A stretch of 64,000 bases of DNA, from assembly GCA_002311025.1 (NCBI GenBank), contig DBYY01000009.1, positions 124,001-188,000 on the forward strand, written 5' to 3'. Positions 52,131 through 61,575 of this stretch are shown here, piece by piece. Both the position numbers and the translations under genes were made by a program. The stretch's first letter is position 1; every line of letters begins with the position of its first letter. Origin of the DNA: Candidatus Proelusimicrobium tauri (GTDB lineage Bacteria; Elusimicrobiota; Elusimicrobia; Elusimicrobiales; Elusimicrobiaceae). Below the pieces are notes generated by a model. It was given only the letters and a program-made list of their open reading frames with translations. It had not been told where the DNA came from and made no database searches.

Positions 52131-53756
52131 ATGGTAAAGAAAAAAAATAAAAAAAATGTAAAGTTTACTTCAAAAAGATTTTTTATTTTGGCAATATCCT
52201 TAATATTAATAATTTTTCTTGCTTTACCTTTGATTTTCAAAGATTCTTCGGAAATGGAACTGCAGAAATCCGGTAAACAGACAACCGCCTTGCCTTTGGG
52301 AAGCGAAAACCCCTTTACCCACTATTTGAAATTGTTAAAAGATTTTTATACTCCTAACAAGAACTCCTCCCAACAAAAACAATTTACTAAAACAAACAAT
52401 GCTTTGCTTGCTAAAAACAAAGAAGATATTTATCAAGAAGAATTACCTCCTACCCTTTCCCCTCAGGCAACGCCCACTGCTTCTTTAAATAAAGAAGAAA
52501 GTGCTTCAGCAACTAATAATTACTATGCTGAGGAAGCTGCCGAAAATCCTTTTTATAACTTAATGCAGGAACCGCAAGATCCTTTTGTGGAACAAAAACC
52601 CTTTGATAATATCATTATAGAAGGACTTTACGAAACTTCGCACACCGACCCTTATGAAGTTAAACAGGCCGCAAGAAGAACTTTGTTTGATATTTTTTCT
52701 CCCAAAAGACGCCTTGCCTTGCTTTCGCCAAGGGTTTCCGGTTCTGCTTTATTTACCGGTAATAATATTCAAGAAACACCGCAAACAAATACAAGTACAA
52801 ATGCTATAAGAACAACAGATATACAAACAAGAACCTTTAACACCGATACAAGTTACCTTTCTTCAGGAATAGATGGCAGTAATTATAATTACGGTTCTTT
52901 AGAATCTTTTCACACTAATCAGATATATAGCAATCTTGATTTAAGCGGACTTTCTTTTGAAGACCAAGCAAATATCGTAACTGCAAGATTGAATAATATC
53001 ATTCAAAGAGATAATTACGCCAGGCGCAGAGATTCAAATAATAATGGTCAAACAGACCAAAATAACGGCAATAATAACAAACCGCCAAGACCGCCTTTAC
53101 CTCAAAAAGATTCCTTTGACCCAACCAAATGGAACCAAACTGCAACAGACTCTTGTAATTCTGAAAGACATAATCAAGCCGTAGCAATGGAAGAAGAATC
53201 AGAACAAAGCAGTCAAGGAACAACTTCGCACCCAATAATACCTTGCGCCGTAGATTCCGACAAAATGGATAGAGTCGAAGATAAAATGCAAGCAGAACAT
53301 AAATACCTTATAGTTTCCGGCAGACAAAAAGGCAAAATAATGATTCCTTCTTACTCTTCTTTAGCAGAAGATGTTTTAACGAGAATACCTTCAAAAAGTA
53401 ATCCCTTTAAAACCTTAAATACACCTAAAGAAATAAGAAAAAAAGGCGCTACCGAAAAAACAGATTATAAATTTGTCAATGCTTTAAAACCGGAAGTTTT
53501 TAGACAGGTTATGAGAGATGAAAAAACAATTTTACTTTCCGTTGATCCGATAGATTTGATACTTTATCCCGCAAATACTATCTTGATAAGAAGCGGCGAA
53601 ATTGAAACTTATGAAGGTGTTAATAAAATTATAGCGGAAATAAATAATTTCTCCACTAAACAAGCCGAAATCAAAAAGTTTTTAAAAGAGAAAGAAGAAA
53701 TGGAAAAACAACAAAAACTAGAAGAAATAAGTCAAAAAATAGAAAGTAATATGTAA
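52131..53756 (+). CDS. Unknown membrane-anchored protein with low-complexity ectodomain
   Basis: 541 residues, not recognised. A basic N-terminus and one membrane helix (about 18-38) are followed by a long polar region rich in Asn, Gln, Thr and Ser (about 45-345) that is probably disordered. A more ordered C-terminal part (about 375-520) ends in a Glu/Lys coiled coil. Two cysteines (CNSER and IPCAV) flank the boundary. An AGGAGG ribosome site is present. Malic enzyme starts 5 bp downstream, but the two share no obvious function. Confidence 0.6.
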   Translation: MVKKKNKKNVKFTSKRFFILAISLILIIFLALPLIFKDSSEMELQKSGKQTTALPLGSENPFTHYLKLLKDFYTPNKNSSQQKQFTKTNNALLAKNKEDIYQEELPPTLSPQATPTASLNKEESASATNNYYAEEAAENPFYNLMQEPQDPFVEQKPFDNIIIEGLYETSHTDPYEVKQAARRTLFDIFSPKRRLALLSPRVSGSALFTGNNIQETPQTNTSTNAIRTTDIQTRTFNTDTSYLSSGIDGSNYNYGSLESFHTNQIYSNLDLSGLSFEDQANIVTARLNNIIQRDNYARRRDSNNNGQTDQNNGNNNKPPRPPLPQKDSFDPTKWNQTATDSCNSERHNQAVAMEEESEQSSQGTTSHPIIPCAVDSDKMDRVEDKMQAEHKYLIVSGRQKGKIMIPSYSSLAEDVLTRIPSKSNPFKTLNTPKEIRKKGATEKTDYKFVNALKPEVFRQVMRDEKTILLSVDPIDLILYPANTILIRSGEIETYEGVNKIIAEINNFSTKQAEIKKFLKEKEEMEKQQKLEEISQKIESNM

Positions 53757-53761
53757 ACTAT

Positions 53762-55213
53762 ATGAAACTAAAAACAGATTTAAGTAATTTAGAAAAATGT
53801 TTACCAAAAAATATAAACCCGCAAAAAAAAGACGAGTTTAAAACTTTATTTTATTCAAAAATGGCTTTGGCTATGCATGAATATTGTAAAGGTAAAACGG
53901 CCTCTTTTCCCAAAGCGGCTTTTTGGGGTTCTGCTTGGCTTAATATTTGGTATACACCCGGTGTCGGCGCACCGACCTTAGCCATAAAACAAAAAGAAGA
54001 TTTATCTTATAAACTTACAAACAGAGCAAATAAAGTTGCTATTATAAGTGACGGAACCCGAGTTCTAGGTCTTGGTAACTGCGGAGCGGCTTCTGCCCTT
54101 GCCGTTATGGAAGGCAAAGCCTTCTTAATGAATCAACTCGGTGCAATTGACGCTGAACCTTTATGTGTAGATTCCCGCGATGAGCAAGGCGAACATCAAG
54201 CACAAAAAATTATTGATTTTGCCCGCATGGTAAGTCCTTCTTACAGCGCAATAAATTTAGAAGATATAAGTCAGCCAAATTGCTATAAGGTTTTAGATGC
54301 TTTAAAAGAAAATTGTCCTATACCCGTTTGGCACGATGACGCTCAGGGAACGGCTTGTATCACTTGCGCCGCTTTAATAAATGCCCTAAAAATTACCGGC
54401 AAAAAAATTGATAAAGTAAAAATTGTTCTATTCGGTGCGGGCGCTGCAAACACAAGCACGGCAAGTTTCCTTTTTGCTTTGGGTGCCGATCCTAAAAAAA
54501 TGATTCTACTTGACTCAAAAGGTCCTTTACACAAAAACAGAATTGATTTAAAAAATAATCCCTCTTATTATAAACAATGGTCCTTTTGCCAAAAAACCAA
54601 TGCTAAATTAATTACTACTAAAGAAGAGGCCTTTAAAGACGCTGATGTTTTGATTGCTTTTTCAAAACCCGGGCCAAATGTTATTGAGCCCGAGTTAATA
54701 AGACTTATGGCAAAACGCGCAATTGTTTTTACCTGCGCAAATCCCGTACCGGAAATTTACCCAGAGCAAGCCTTACAAGCAGGCGCTTTTATTGTGGGCA
54801 CAGGTAGAGGCGACTACGAAAATCAAATAAATAATTCCCTTTGTTTCCCGGGTATTTTAAAAGGCGTTTTACTTTGCGGCGCGACAAAAATAACAGATAC
54901 TATGGCGCTTGCCGCAGCAAAAGCAATTGCCAAAAGAGCACAAGATACTCTTTTAAACGAGCATCACATTTTGCCTGATAGCACCGATATAGAAGTTTAT
55001 CCTTTACAGGCTGCCGCCGTTGCCGCACAGGCAAAAAAAGAAGGTCTTGCTAAAATAAAAATTTCCGCAAAACAAGTTTACGCGCAAGTAAAACAAGAAA
55101 TACTTATGCGCCAGAAAGTTAATCAATCTTTAATTAAAAGCGGTTTTATAAAAAAACCTTCGCAAAAAATGTTAGAAACAATTTTTAAACAAACTTTAAA
55201 GGAAGTTTTATGA
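53762..55213 (+). CDS. NAD(P)-dependent malic enzyme
   Basis: 483 residues. The malic N-domain includes YTPGVGAP and a GLGNCGAASALAVMEGK segment. The metal and catalytic region HDDAQGTACI follows, then a Rossmann NAD-binding domain with FGAGAANTSTA. It decarboxylates malate to pyruvate and CO2 or runs in reverse. Cofactor choice cannot be read with confidence. It overlaps the fumarase alpha gene by 4 bp, so the operon links fumarate, malate and pyruvate. Confidence 0.92.
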   Translation: MKLKTDLSNLEKCLPKNINPQKKDEFKTLFYSKMALAMHEYCKGKTASFPKAAFWGSAWLNIWYTPGVGAPTLAIKQKEDLSYKLTNRANKVAIISDGTRVLGLGNCGAASALAVMEGKAFLMNQLGAIDAEPLCVDSRDEQGEHQAQKIIDFARMVSPSYSAINLEDISQPNCYKVLDALKENCPIPVWHDDAQGTACITCAALINALKITGKKIDKVKIVLFGAGAANTSTASFLFALGADPKKMILLDSKGPLHKNRIDLKNNPSYYKQWSFCQKTNAKLITTKEEAFKDADVLIAFSKPGPNVIEPELIRLMAKRAIVFTCANPVPEIYPEQALQAGAFIVGTGRGDYENQINNSLCFPGILKGVLLCGATKITDTMALAAAKAIAKRAQDTLLNEHHILPDSTDIEVYPLQAAAVAAQAKKEGLAKIKISAKQVYAQVKQEILMRQKVNQSLIKSGFIKKPSQKMLETIFKQTLKEVL

Positions 55214-56049
55214 GAGTTATAGAAGCAAAAACTATCACGGATATCGTCAAACAAATGTGTATAAAAGCAGCGCATAATCTGCCCGCTGATATTTTGCTTG
55301 CTATAAAAAAAACACAAAAACAGGAAAAAGGCCTTGCCAAACAAATAACAACTTTAATGCTTGACAATGCAAAGATTGCCAAAAAAGAACTTTACCCCCT
55401 TTGCCAAGATACAGGAACAACGGTTCTCTTTGTTGAAATAGGAAATGAAATTTTTGTTAAAGGCAATCTTACAAAAGCAATAAATGAGGGCGTAAAAAAA
55501 GGTTACACGGAAGGTTATTTAAGAAAATCTATCGTCAAAGACCCTCTTTTTAAACGCAAAAACACACAAGATAATACTCCGGCGGTTATCCACTATTCTT
55601 TTAAGAACGGAAATAAAATAAAAATTTCCCTTTTACTTAAAGGTGCCGGTTCGGAAAATAAAAGTGTTTTAAAAATGTTTGCGCCGAGCGCTACCTTAAA
55701 AGATATAAAAGATTTTGTTCTTGACTCTGTTAAAAATGCGGGAGCAAGTGCTTGCCCTCCTTTTGTTATAGGTATCGGTATCGGCGGAAATTTTGAAAAT
55801 TGTGCAGAATTATCTAAAAAAGCCCTTCTAAGAAAAATAGGTTCCGCTAACAAAAATAAAGATTATAATTCTTTAGAAAAAGATTTACTTAAAGAAATTA
55901 ATAAAACAAAAATCGGCCCTCAAGGACTTGGCGGCAACATTTCCGCTTTAGGTATTTTTATTGAAGAGGCACCTTGCCACACCGCAAGTTTACCTGTTGC
56001 AATCAATATAAGTTGTCACTCTTCAAGGCATATAACGGAGGTTTTATAA
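55210..56049 (+). CDS. Class I fumarate hydratase, alpha subunit
   Basis: 279 residues, the size of the alpha subunit of two-subunit iron-sulfur fumarases or tartrate dehydratases. Cluster-type cysteines occur in CQDTGT, in ACPPFV and in the terminal NISCHSSRH region. The GIGIGGNFENCAELSKKALL motif matches the family. It hydrates fumarate to malate together with the beta subunit encoded 1 bp overlapping downstream. Tartrate dehydratase is the main alternative, but the malic enzyme neighbour favours fumarase. Confidence 0.92.
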   Translation: MRVIEAKTITDIVKQMCIKAAHNLPADILLAIKKTQKQEKGLAKQITTLMLDNAKIAKKELYPLCQDTGTTVLFVEIGNEIFVKGNLTKAINEGVKKGYTEGYLRKSIVKDPLFKRKNTQDNTPAVIHYSFKNGNKIKISLLLKGAGSENKSVLKMFAPSATLKDIKDFVLDSVKNAGASACPPFVIGIGIGGNFENCAELSKKALLRKIGSANKNKDYNSLEKDLLKEINKTKIGPQGLGGNISALGIFIEEAPCHTASLPVAINISCHSSRHITEVL

Positions 56050-56552
56050 TGAATTTAAAAACACCGTTAACTTTGGAAAAAATAAAAAATATAAAAGCCG
56101 GCACACAAATTTTTTTAAGCGGAACAATTTTTTCAATGCGCGATAAGGCCCATAAAAAAATGGTGGAAGAAAATTTTTTCCCTTTAAATTTAAAAGATCA
56201 AACAATCTTTTATATGGGGCCTTCCCCGACGAGACCCGGGCACAAAAGCGGCAGTTGCGGACCTACTACCAGCGCACGTATGGATAAATGGACGCCGACT
56301 TTTGTTAAAAAAACGGGTATAATTTGTATTATAGGCAAAGGTGAGCGAAGTCAGCAAGTTAAAGAAGCAATGAAAGGCAAAATTCTTTACCTTATTGCTT
56401 TTGGCGGACTTGGCGCCCTTTATGCAAAATGTGTTAAAAAAAGCGAAGTCGTGCTTTTTAAGGAACTCGGCTGTGAAGCCGTTTATAAATTGGAAGTTGA
56501 AAATATGCCTCTTATAGTGGCACAGGATATTAAAGGAGAAAATATTTTATGA
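56049..56552 (+). CDS. Class I fumarate hydratase, beta subunit
   Basis: 167 residues from the ATG at 56049, which has GGAGG upstream and overlaps the alpha-subunit stop (TAATG). The open frame extends to 55974, but those codons duplicate the alpha gene. The beta-domain signatures GPSPTRPGHKSGSCGPTTS and AFGGLGALYA are present. It forms the substrate site with the alpha subunit. It overlaps the following lipoprotein gene by 4 bp. Confidence 0.92.
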   Translation: MNLKTPLTLEKIKNIKAGTQIFLSGTIFSMRDKAHKKMVEENFFPLNLKDQTIFYMGPSPTRPGHKSGSCGPTTSARMDKWTPTFVKKTGIICIIGKGERSQQVKEAMKGKILYLIAFGGLGALYAKCVKKSEVVLFKELGCEAVYKLEVENMPLIVAQDIKGENIL

Positions 56553-57139
56553 AAAAAATTATGTCTTTATCTTTGATTGTAATTACGGCACTTTGTTTTA
56601 ATGCCTGTCTTGGTTCTTCAAGCAGCAGGGCTGCTAAAGATTCTAAAGAAACACAAGATAATTCTTATAACCGCTCTAAAAAAGCCTCCTATGAAAACAA
56701 ATTAAGATACAGCACTTTTGCTCCCTTTATGTATGACGGCAAGTTTTATGCTTATTATTCTTTATCCTATACTCCTTCTAATCCCGATAAAAAAGGATAT
56801 AGCGAAGCCGTATTAAAAAACGGACCCAGAGCCGGTGAGACCGTTCGCTCAAAGGATATTATTTATAAGACAAAAGCCGCCAGAGCATCCGACTTACAAA
56901 AAGGACAAGTTGTTTTAGTTAACCATTGGAATCCCGAAGTGCAAGATGAAAATGCCCGCATTGATATTTGGCGCAAAGGCATTGTTTACAATTTAGATGA
57001 AATTGACGAAGGTAAAGTCATGCTTGAATTCCCGCACGACCAAAATGATTTTATGGCAACAAAGGAAACTTATCTTTTGCAAAATATACGCCTTATCGTA
57101 AAGCCGATTTTAAAAGATCCAAGGAACTTTATAGATTAA
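56549..57139 (+). CDS. Lipoprotein of unknown function
   Basis: 196 residues. A type II signal peptide ends in the lipobox FNAC (Cys about 20), followed by a Ser/Lys-rich linker. The rest (about 50-196) is a mixed domain with several Tyr and Trp residues and no recognised motif. It is probably anchored to the outer or inner membrane by its lipid. It starts the six-gene envelope run and overlaps the fumarase beta gene by 4 bp. Confidence 0.75.
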   Translation: MKKIMSLSLIVITALCFNACLGSSSSRAAKDSKETQDNSYNRSKKASYENKLRYSTFAPFMYDGKFYAYYSLSYTPSNPDKKGYSEAVLKNGPRAGETVRSKDIIYKTKAARASDLQKGQVVLVNHWNPEVQDENARIDIWRKGIVYNLDEIDEGKVMLEFPHDQNDFMATKETYLLQNIRLIVKPILKDPRNFID

Positions 57140-57140
57140 A

Positions 57141-57836
57141 ATGTTAAAGAAACTATTATTTATTTTTCCTCTGGTATTATTTGCCAGCACTTTAAATGCC
57201 ACGCGTTTGGAAGAGTATTTAATAGACACTCCGACGGCAAAAGTCGCCCCTGTTAAAACATTTAACTCTACAAGCCGTATTTTCAGTGAGGGCGGATTTA
57301 TAAACTTTTTTACTTTTACGCCTTTTGAACGTTTTTCCATAGGAACATCCTTAACTATTGAACATCTTGTCGGCACAGATGATGACGATTTAAAAATCTT
57401 GCCACCTTCTTTACAACTTAAAACACGCTTATTTGACGGAACGGAAATTTTACCCATAATTGCACTTGGTTTTAATAATCAGGGGTTTTATTATGATCAT
57501 GACGAAGATGAGTATTTACAAAAAGCAAGAGGTTTATATCTAGTTGCCACGCAGGAACTTTTTTTAAAAGATTTAATGATAAATTACGGCGGAAATATCA
57601 CAACCGACGGCTTTGAATTTGATAAGTTACACGGCTTTGTTTCCCTTAATTACAGTATCGCAGATTATTTAGATTTCATAACCGAGTGGGATAATATCCG
57701 CTCTATAAAAACTTCGCGCGTGAACTCCGGTTTTAGAATTTATATAGCAGATTTTTTTGCTCTTGATTTAGCCGTCCGCAATTATAATAATAAAGCGGAA
57801 AGAATATTACAGGTAAAATACAATTATACTTTTTAA
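57141..57836 (+). CDS. Probable outer-membrane barrel protein
   Basis: 231 residues with a signal peptide (about 1-20, ending LNA). The mature part shows repeating amphipathic strands with aromatic ends and finishes in YNYTF, a beta-signal-like terminal Phe. An acidic loop (DHDEDE) may face outside. It has no known family that I recognise. It starts 1 bp after the lipoprotein gene and is followed 9 bp later by the HAMP gene. Confidence 0.65.
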   Translation: MLKKLLFIFPLVLFASTLNATRLEEYLIDTPTAKVAPVKTFNSTSRIFSEGGFINFFTFTPFERFSIGTSLTIEHLVGTDDDDLKILPPSLQLKTRLFDGTEILPIIALGFNNQGFYYDHDEDEYLQKARGLYLVATQELFLKDLMINYGGNITTDGFEFDKLHGFVSLNYSIADYLDFITEWDNIRSIKTSRVNSGFRIYIADFFALDLAVRNYNNKAERILQVKYNYTF

Positions 57837-57845
57837 GGGGTCTTT

Positions 57846-58301
57846 ATGGCAGAAAAAATTCAAAGAAAAATAATCTTTATTAAAAAAAGATTTCAATTAA
57901 AATTAGTCGCCTTTGTTATGCTTTGCGTTCTTTTTGCAACGGCTTTAATAACTTATGAATTTTTATCTCTCTTACAAGAAATTTTTACAAAACACCCCGC
58001 CCTTTTACAAACAATTTTCGCGGAAGGTTCTTCGCTATTTATCTCTTTCATAATAAAAATTGTTATTTGCTTTATTATAATTTTGCTTTTTGCTTCCCTT
58101 CTGTCAAATAAAATCGCAGGGCCGATTTACCGCTTTGAAGAAGCACTAAAACAAGTTGCACAAGGTAATAAAAAAGTGCGTATTTCTTTAAGAAAAGATG
58201 ATACTTTAAGAGAAATAGAAAAAGAATTTAATAATATGATGAATGTTTTAGATGAAACTGAAGAAGAAAACACCTATAATCCGGAGGAAAAAAATCAATG
58301 A
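57846..58301 (+). CDS. Two-helix membrane protein with a solo HAMP domain
   Basis: 151 residues: basic N-terminus, two membrane helices (about 18-40 and 60-83) and a HAMP-like domain (KIAGPIYRFEEALKQVAQG, to about 140), ending in an acidic tail. No kinase, cyclase or methyl-accepting domain is attached. It overlaps tolC by 4 bp. It could sense envelope state or act as a scaffold; nothing shows an output partner. Confidence 0.72.
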   Translation: MAEKIQRKIIFIKKRFQLKLVAFVMLCVLFATALITYEFLSLLQEIFTKHPALLQTIFAEGSSLFISFIIKIVICFIIILLFASLLSNKIAGPIYRFEEALKQVAQGNKKVRISLRKDDTLREIEKEFNNMMNVLDETEEENTYNPEEKNQ

Positions 58302-59593
58302 AAAAGTTTTTAGGTTTTTGTTTTGTTTTATTTTTTGCTTTAAACCTTTGTGCCCAGCAATATAGAATTAAATATTCTACCGATGATAAAGACCCTCTTT
58401 CTTTGGAAAATGCTATCCGCCTTGCCATTGAAAACAACTATCAACTGCTTTTAACCGAACAAGATGTTATCATCGCTCAGCAAAAAGTAAAAGAAGCCAA
58501 ATTTTTATATTTGCCGCGCATTACTTTAAATGCAAGCGCCAATGCTTATAATTTAGATTATCCTACCGTTATACCGGAAAGTCTTGGTCTTCGCTTTATC
58601 AACCAAGAAGACGGCCACGAAAATAAAGATTTATTTTACGGTGCGGGCGTTAGCGCAATACAATATCTTTATACAGGCGGCAGAACCAGCAGCACAGTTA
58701 GTCTTGCTAAAGCGACTTTAAAAGAGGCCTTAAGCCGCTATGAAGCCGTAAAAAGCAAAACTATTTATCAAGTAAAAGAGGCCTTCTTTAATTCTTTATT
58801 CCTACAAAGAAAAAAAGAACTTTTAGAAGATACTTCCGCTAAAATTCAAAAAACCCTAAGCAAAAAAAATAATAAAGCGTGGGAAAATATTTTAGTTAAA
58901 TCCGAAATAGCAAAAATAAAAAGTGATACCAATCTTCTTGAAGAAGAAATAAGAAATGCTAATTTAATTCTTCTTAAAACCTTAAATAAAGAACTTAATA
59001 ACACTCTTGTTATACAGGGCGATTTTGAACTGAATCCCGTAGAAATAGATTTGAAAAAATTAAGCGTTTGGGCTATGGAATACAGACCGGAGTTAAAAAG
59101 TGCCCTTTATAAACTTGAGATGGATAATATATCCGTTAATCTTTCTCTTGCAAGAAGATACCCTGATATTATGCTCGGTGCTTCTTATGAGCGTTTAGGG
59201 TTAAATGATTTTAAAGATGAAAATATGCAACTTACCCTTGCTTTTAAATTGCCTCTTGGTTATGACTATGCAAGCCAACTTAAACAAAAACGTGCCGAAC
59301 AAAGACAAACTATTTTGAAACAAGCCGAAATTGAGGATCAAATCCGCATAGAAGTTGCCCAAGCCTATAACAAACTTGCCTTCTGGCAAGAAGAAGCGCA
59401 ACAGCGCCAAAACATTTGGGAAGACGTTTCCAAAGACATGGCAAAACTTGATTTAAACAATTTGTCTAAAGAAGAAATTATAAAAGTTTACAACTATTAT
59501 TATCAGGCAGGGGTTCATTATTTAGACGGAATCCGCCAGCATAAACTCGCCATTGCGGGACTCGAACTTGCCGTCGGGCAGGATATTAGATAA
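58298..59593 (+). CDS. TolC-family outer-membrane protein
   Basis: 431 residues with a signal peptide (about 1-19, LCAQQ). It has long alternating helices and two outer-membrane efflux-protein repeats: SLENAIRLAIENNYQLLL near the start, then PELKSALYKLEMDNISVNLSLARRYPDIMLGASYE in the second half. TolC-type trimers form channels across the outer membrane. No adaptor or inner-membrane pump gene is adjacent. It follows the HAMP gene and precedes the patatin gene. Confidence 0.88.
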   Translation: MKKFLGFCFVLFFALNLCAQQYRIKYSTDDKDPLSLENAIRLAIENNYQLLLTEQDVIIAQQKVKEAKFLYLPRITLNASANAYNLDYPTVIPESLGLRFINQEDGHENKDLFYGAGVSAIQYLYTGGRTSSTVSLAKATLKEALSRYEAVKSKTIYQVKEAFFNSLFLQRKKELLEDTSAKIQKTLSKKNNKAWENILVKSEIAKIKSDTNLLEEEIRNANLILLKTLNKELNNTLVIQGDFELNPVEIDLKKLSVWAMEYRPELKSALYKLEMDNISVNLSLARRYPDIMLGASYERLGLNDFKDENMQLTLAFKLPLGYDYASQLKQKRAEQRQTILKQAEIEDQIRIEVAQAYNKLAFWQEEAQQRQNIWEDVSKDMAKLDLNNLSKEEIIKVYNYYYQAGVHYLDGIRQHKLAIAGLELAVGQDIR

Positions 59594-59600
59594 AAAAATA

Positions 59601-60545
59601 ATGAAGAAAATATTTTTTACTCTTTTAACTCTTATTTTAACCTTGAACTGTTTTGCTTTAAAACACAGCGAGGAAGATGCTATCTTACGTGATTTTTTAT
59701 GGCACGAATTTGTTCTGCTACCAAAAGATAAACGCCCGCAAATAGGGGTAACGCTTTCAGCCGGCGGACTCAGAGGCTTTTCCCATGTAGGCACGATGGA
59801 TGTTCTTATGGAAAGCGGTTTACCCGTTGATTATATGACGGGAACCTCTATGGGTTGTATTGTAGGTTCTTTGTTCAGCGCGGGTGTCAGCCAAGAGCGT
59901 ATGCGCGGCCTTGCGGAAGATATGCCACTTTCTGCCTTATCAAGTGATTTAACTTTAATCGGTGCTTTAAAATTTTTACTTAATGATAAATTGTTTTCTT
60001 CGGAAAAATTCCAAAAATTTATTGATTCTGAAGTCGGCGGCGTTTATTATGAAGATTTGAATATTCCCTTTGCCTGCGTTTCTGCCGATATTAAAACAGG
60101 CGAAAAAGTTATCTTTGACAGCGGACCTGTGGCTAGAGGCGTTAGGGCATCTATGAATCTGCCCGGTATTTTTGCGCCTGTTGAATATCGCCAACGCTAT
60201 TTAGTTGACGGCGGTGTAGTTGATTATATGCCGGTTGATATTGTACGCGAAATGGGTGCCGATTGGGTTTTGGCGGTTTTTGCTTTACCTGATTACTCTC
60301 AAAATGTGCCTTCTACCATTATGGGGTATGTTTTAAGAACGGCAGATTTAAGAGGTGCCTATCTTACAACCAGTGCCGAAAAAAGCGCAAACTTTGTTAT
60401 TGCCTCAAGAGTCGGCGATATCAAAGCAACCGATATAAAACAAACCGCAGAAGCCGTTGATATAGGAGCAAAAGCAACCATTAAAGCCCTAGACGATATG
60501 AAGGAAAATTTGCTTTTGTTTAGTGTAGATTATGTTTTTAAATAG
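59601..60545 (+). CDS. Exported patatin-like phospholipase
   Basis: 314 residues from the ATG at 59601, which gives a proper signal peptide (about 1-18); the frame is open upstream into tolC. The patatin dyad is Ser83 in GTSMG and Asp203 in VDGG, with the oxyanion loop SAGGLRGFSHVG at about 53-64. It probably cleaves acyl chains of phospholipids in the periplasm or outside. RssA-like bacterial patatins are the closest group. The C-terminus overlaps the TPR gene by 14 bp. Confidence 0.88.
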   Translation: MKKIFFTLLTLILTLNCFALKHSEEDAILRDFLWHEFVLLPKDKRPQIGVTLSAGGLRGFSHVGTMDVLMESGLPVDYMTGTSMGCIVGSLFSAGVSQERMRGLAEDMPLSALSSDLTLIGALKFLLNDKLFSSEKFQKFIDSEVGGVYYEDLNIPFACVSADIKTGEKVIFDSGPVARGVRASMNLPGIFAPVEYRQRYLVDGGVVDYMPVDIVREMGADWVLAVFALPDYSQNVPSTIMGYVLRTADLRGAYLTTSAEKSANFVIASRVGDIKATDIKQTAEAVDIGAKATIKALDDMKENLLLFSVDYVFK

Positions 60546-61503
60546 ATTTTTTATTCTCATTTCCTTTTTACTTTTGGCCTTAAATGCCAATGCTCTTTTG
60601 GGGCTTAGCAGAAGAAGCGAGCAAAAAGAACAAATTGCCAAAGCCCGTGCGGAATATGCGGCAGGCAATTATCAAGAAACAATCAAATTGATGAAAGATT
60701 TTACTCTAAAAGATGCTCCGAAAAGAAGAATAAAAAGGGCCTATGTTTTAATTGCTAAGTCTTATATCTCCATGGAAGAATATGATAAGGCAATGCTAAC
60801 ATTAAATGAGGCTTTGGAGTTTTATCCCAAAGATAAAGATTTGCGCTTGAGTCTTGCGGAAGTTTATTTTCTTTGTGATTTAAACAGCAGAGCCATAGAA
60901 GAATATCGAATTGTTTTAAATCAAGATAAAAACAATCAACAAGCGATTTTAGGCCTTGCGCGCGCTATGTTAAAAGAAGGGTTCTACAGTAAGGCTTGTG
61001 AGTATTTTAAAAAATATGTCAAAATGACTAATACCCAAGAAGCAGACGTTTATTATGACTATGCCCAAAGCCATTATTTGGCAAATAATTTTGCCCCCGC
61101 TTTAGAACTTGCTTTAATTTCCTTTGAACAAAAACAAACACCGGATACTAAACTTTTAATAGCAAAAATATATAAAAGTCAGGGTAAACTGGAAAAAGCC
61201 ATCCAAGCCGTAAGAGATGCTTGGCTGCTGGATATTAATAGAGAAGATATCTTTTTAACTTATGCTCTATGGCTTGCTTATGATGAAAAAACCTCTAAAC
61301 AAGGGCTTGAAATGGCGCAAGATTATCTAGAAAAACATCCTCAAAACCGCCTTGCTTTATTTATAAAATATATTGCTTATACCAAAATCGGCGATAATCA
61401 AAACGCCCAAAAATCCTTAAAAGAAATTGCCGTTTTAAAAGAAAAAGGATTTATTAATATTCTAACTAATAAAATTTTGGAAAATACAGAATTGAAAAAA
61501 TAA
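60532..61503 (+). CDS. Exported TPR-repeat protein
   Basis: 323 residues. A signal peptide or N-terminal anchor (about 1-22) is followed by five to seven helix-turn-helix repeats with TPR spacing (for example EEYDKAMLTLNEALEFYPKD). TPR proteins scaffold complexes, often in the periplasm. It is the last gene of the envelope run and lies next to the integrase of the mobile element. Its 3' end may lie near the insertion point, but no truncation can be seen. Confidence 0.82.
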   Translation: MFLNRFFILISFLLLALNANALLGLSRRSEQKEQIAKARAEYAAGNYQETIKLMKDFTLKDAPKRRIKRAYVLIAKSYISMEEYDKAMLTLNEALEFYPKDKDLRLSLAEVYFLCDLNSRAIEEYRIVLNQDKNNQQAILGLARAMLKEGFYSKACEYFKKYVKMTNTQEADVYYDYAQSHYLANNFAPALELALISFEQKQTPDTKLLIAKIYKSQGKLEKAIQAVRDAWLLDINREDIFLTYALWLAYDEKTSKQGLEMAQDYLEKHPQNRLALFIKYIAYTKIGDNQNAQKSLKEIAVLKEKGFINILTNKILENTELKK

Positions 61504-61575
61504 TTCGGACAAATAAAAACTCCGGGACTATGAGAAATTTACCGACGATATGCTGACAAACTTGCTGACAAATGG

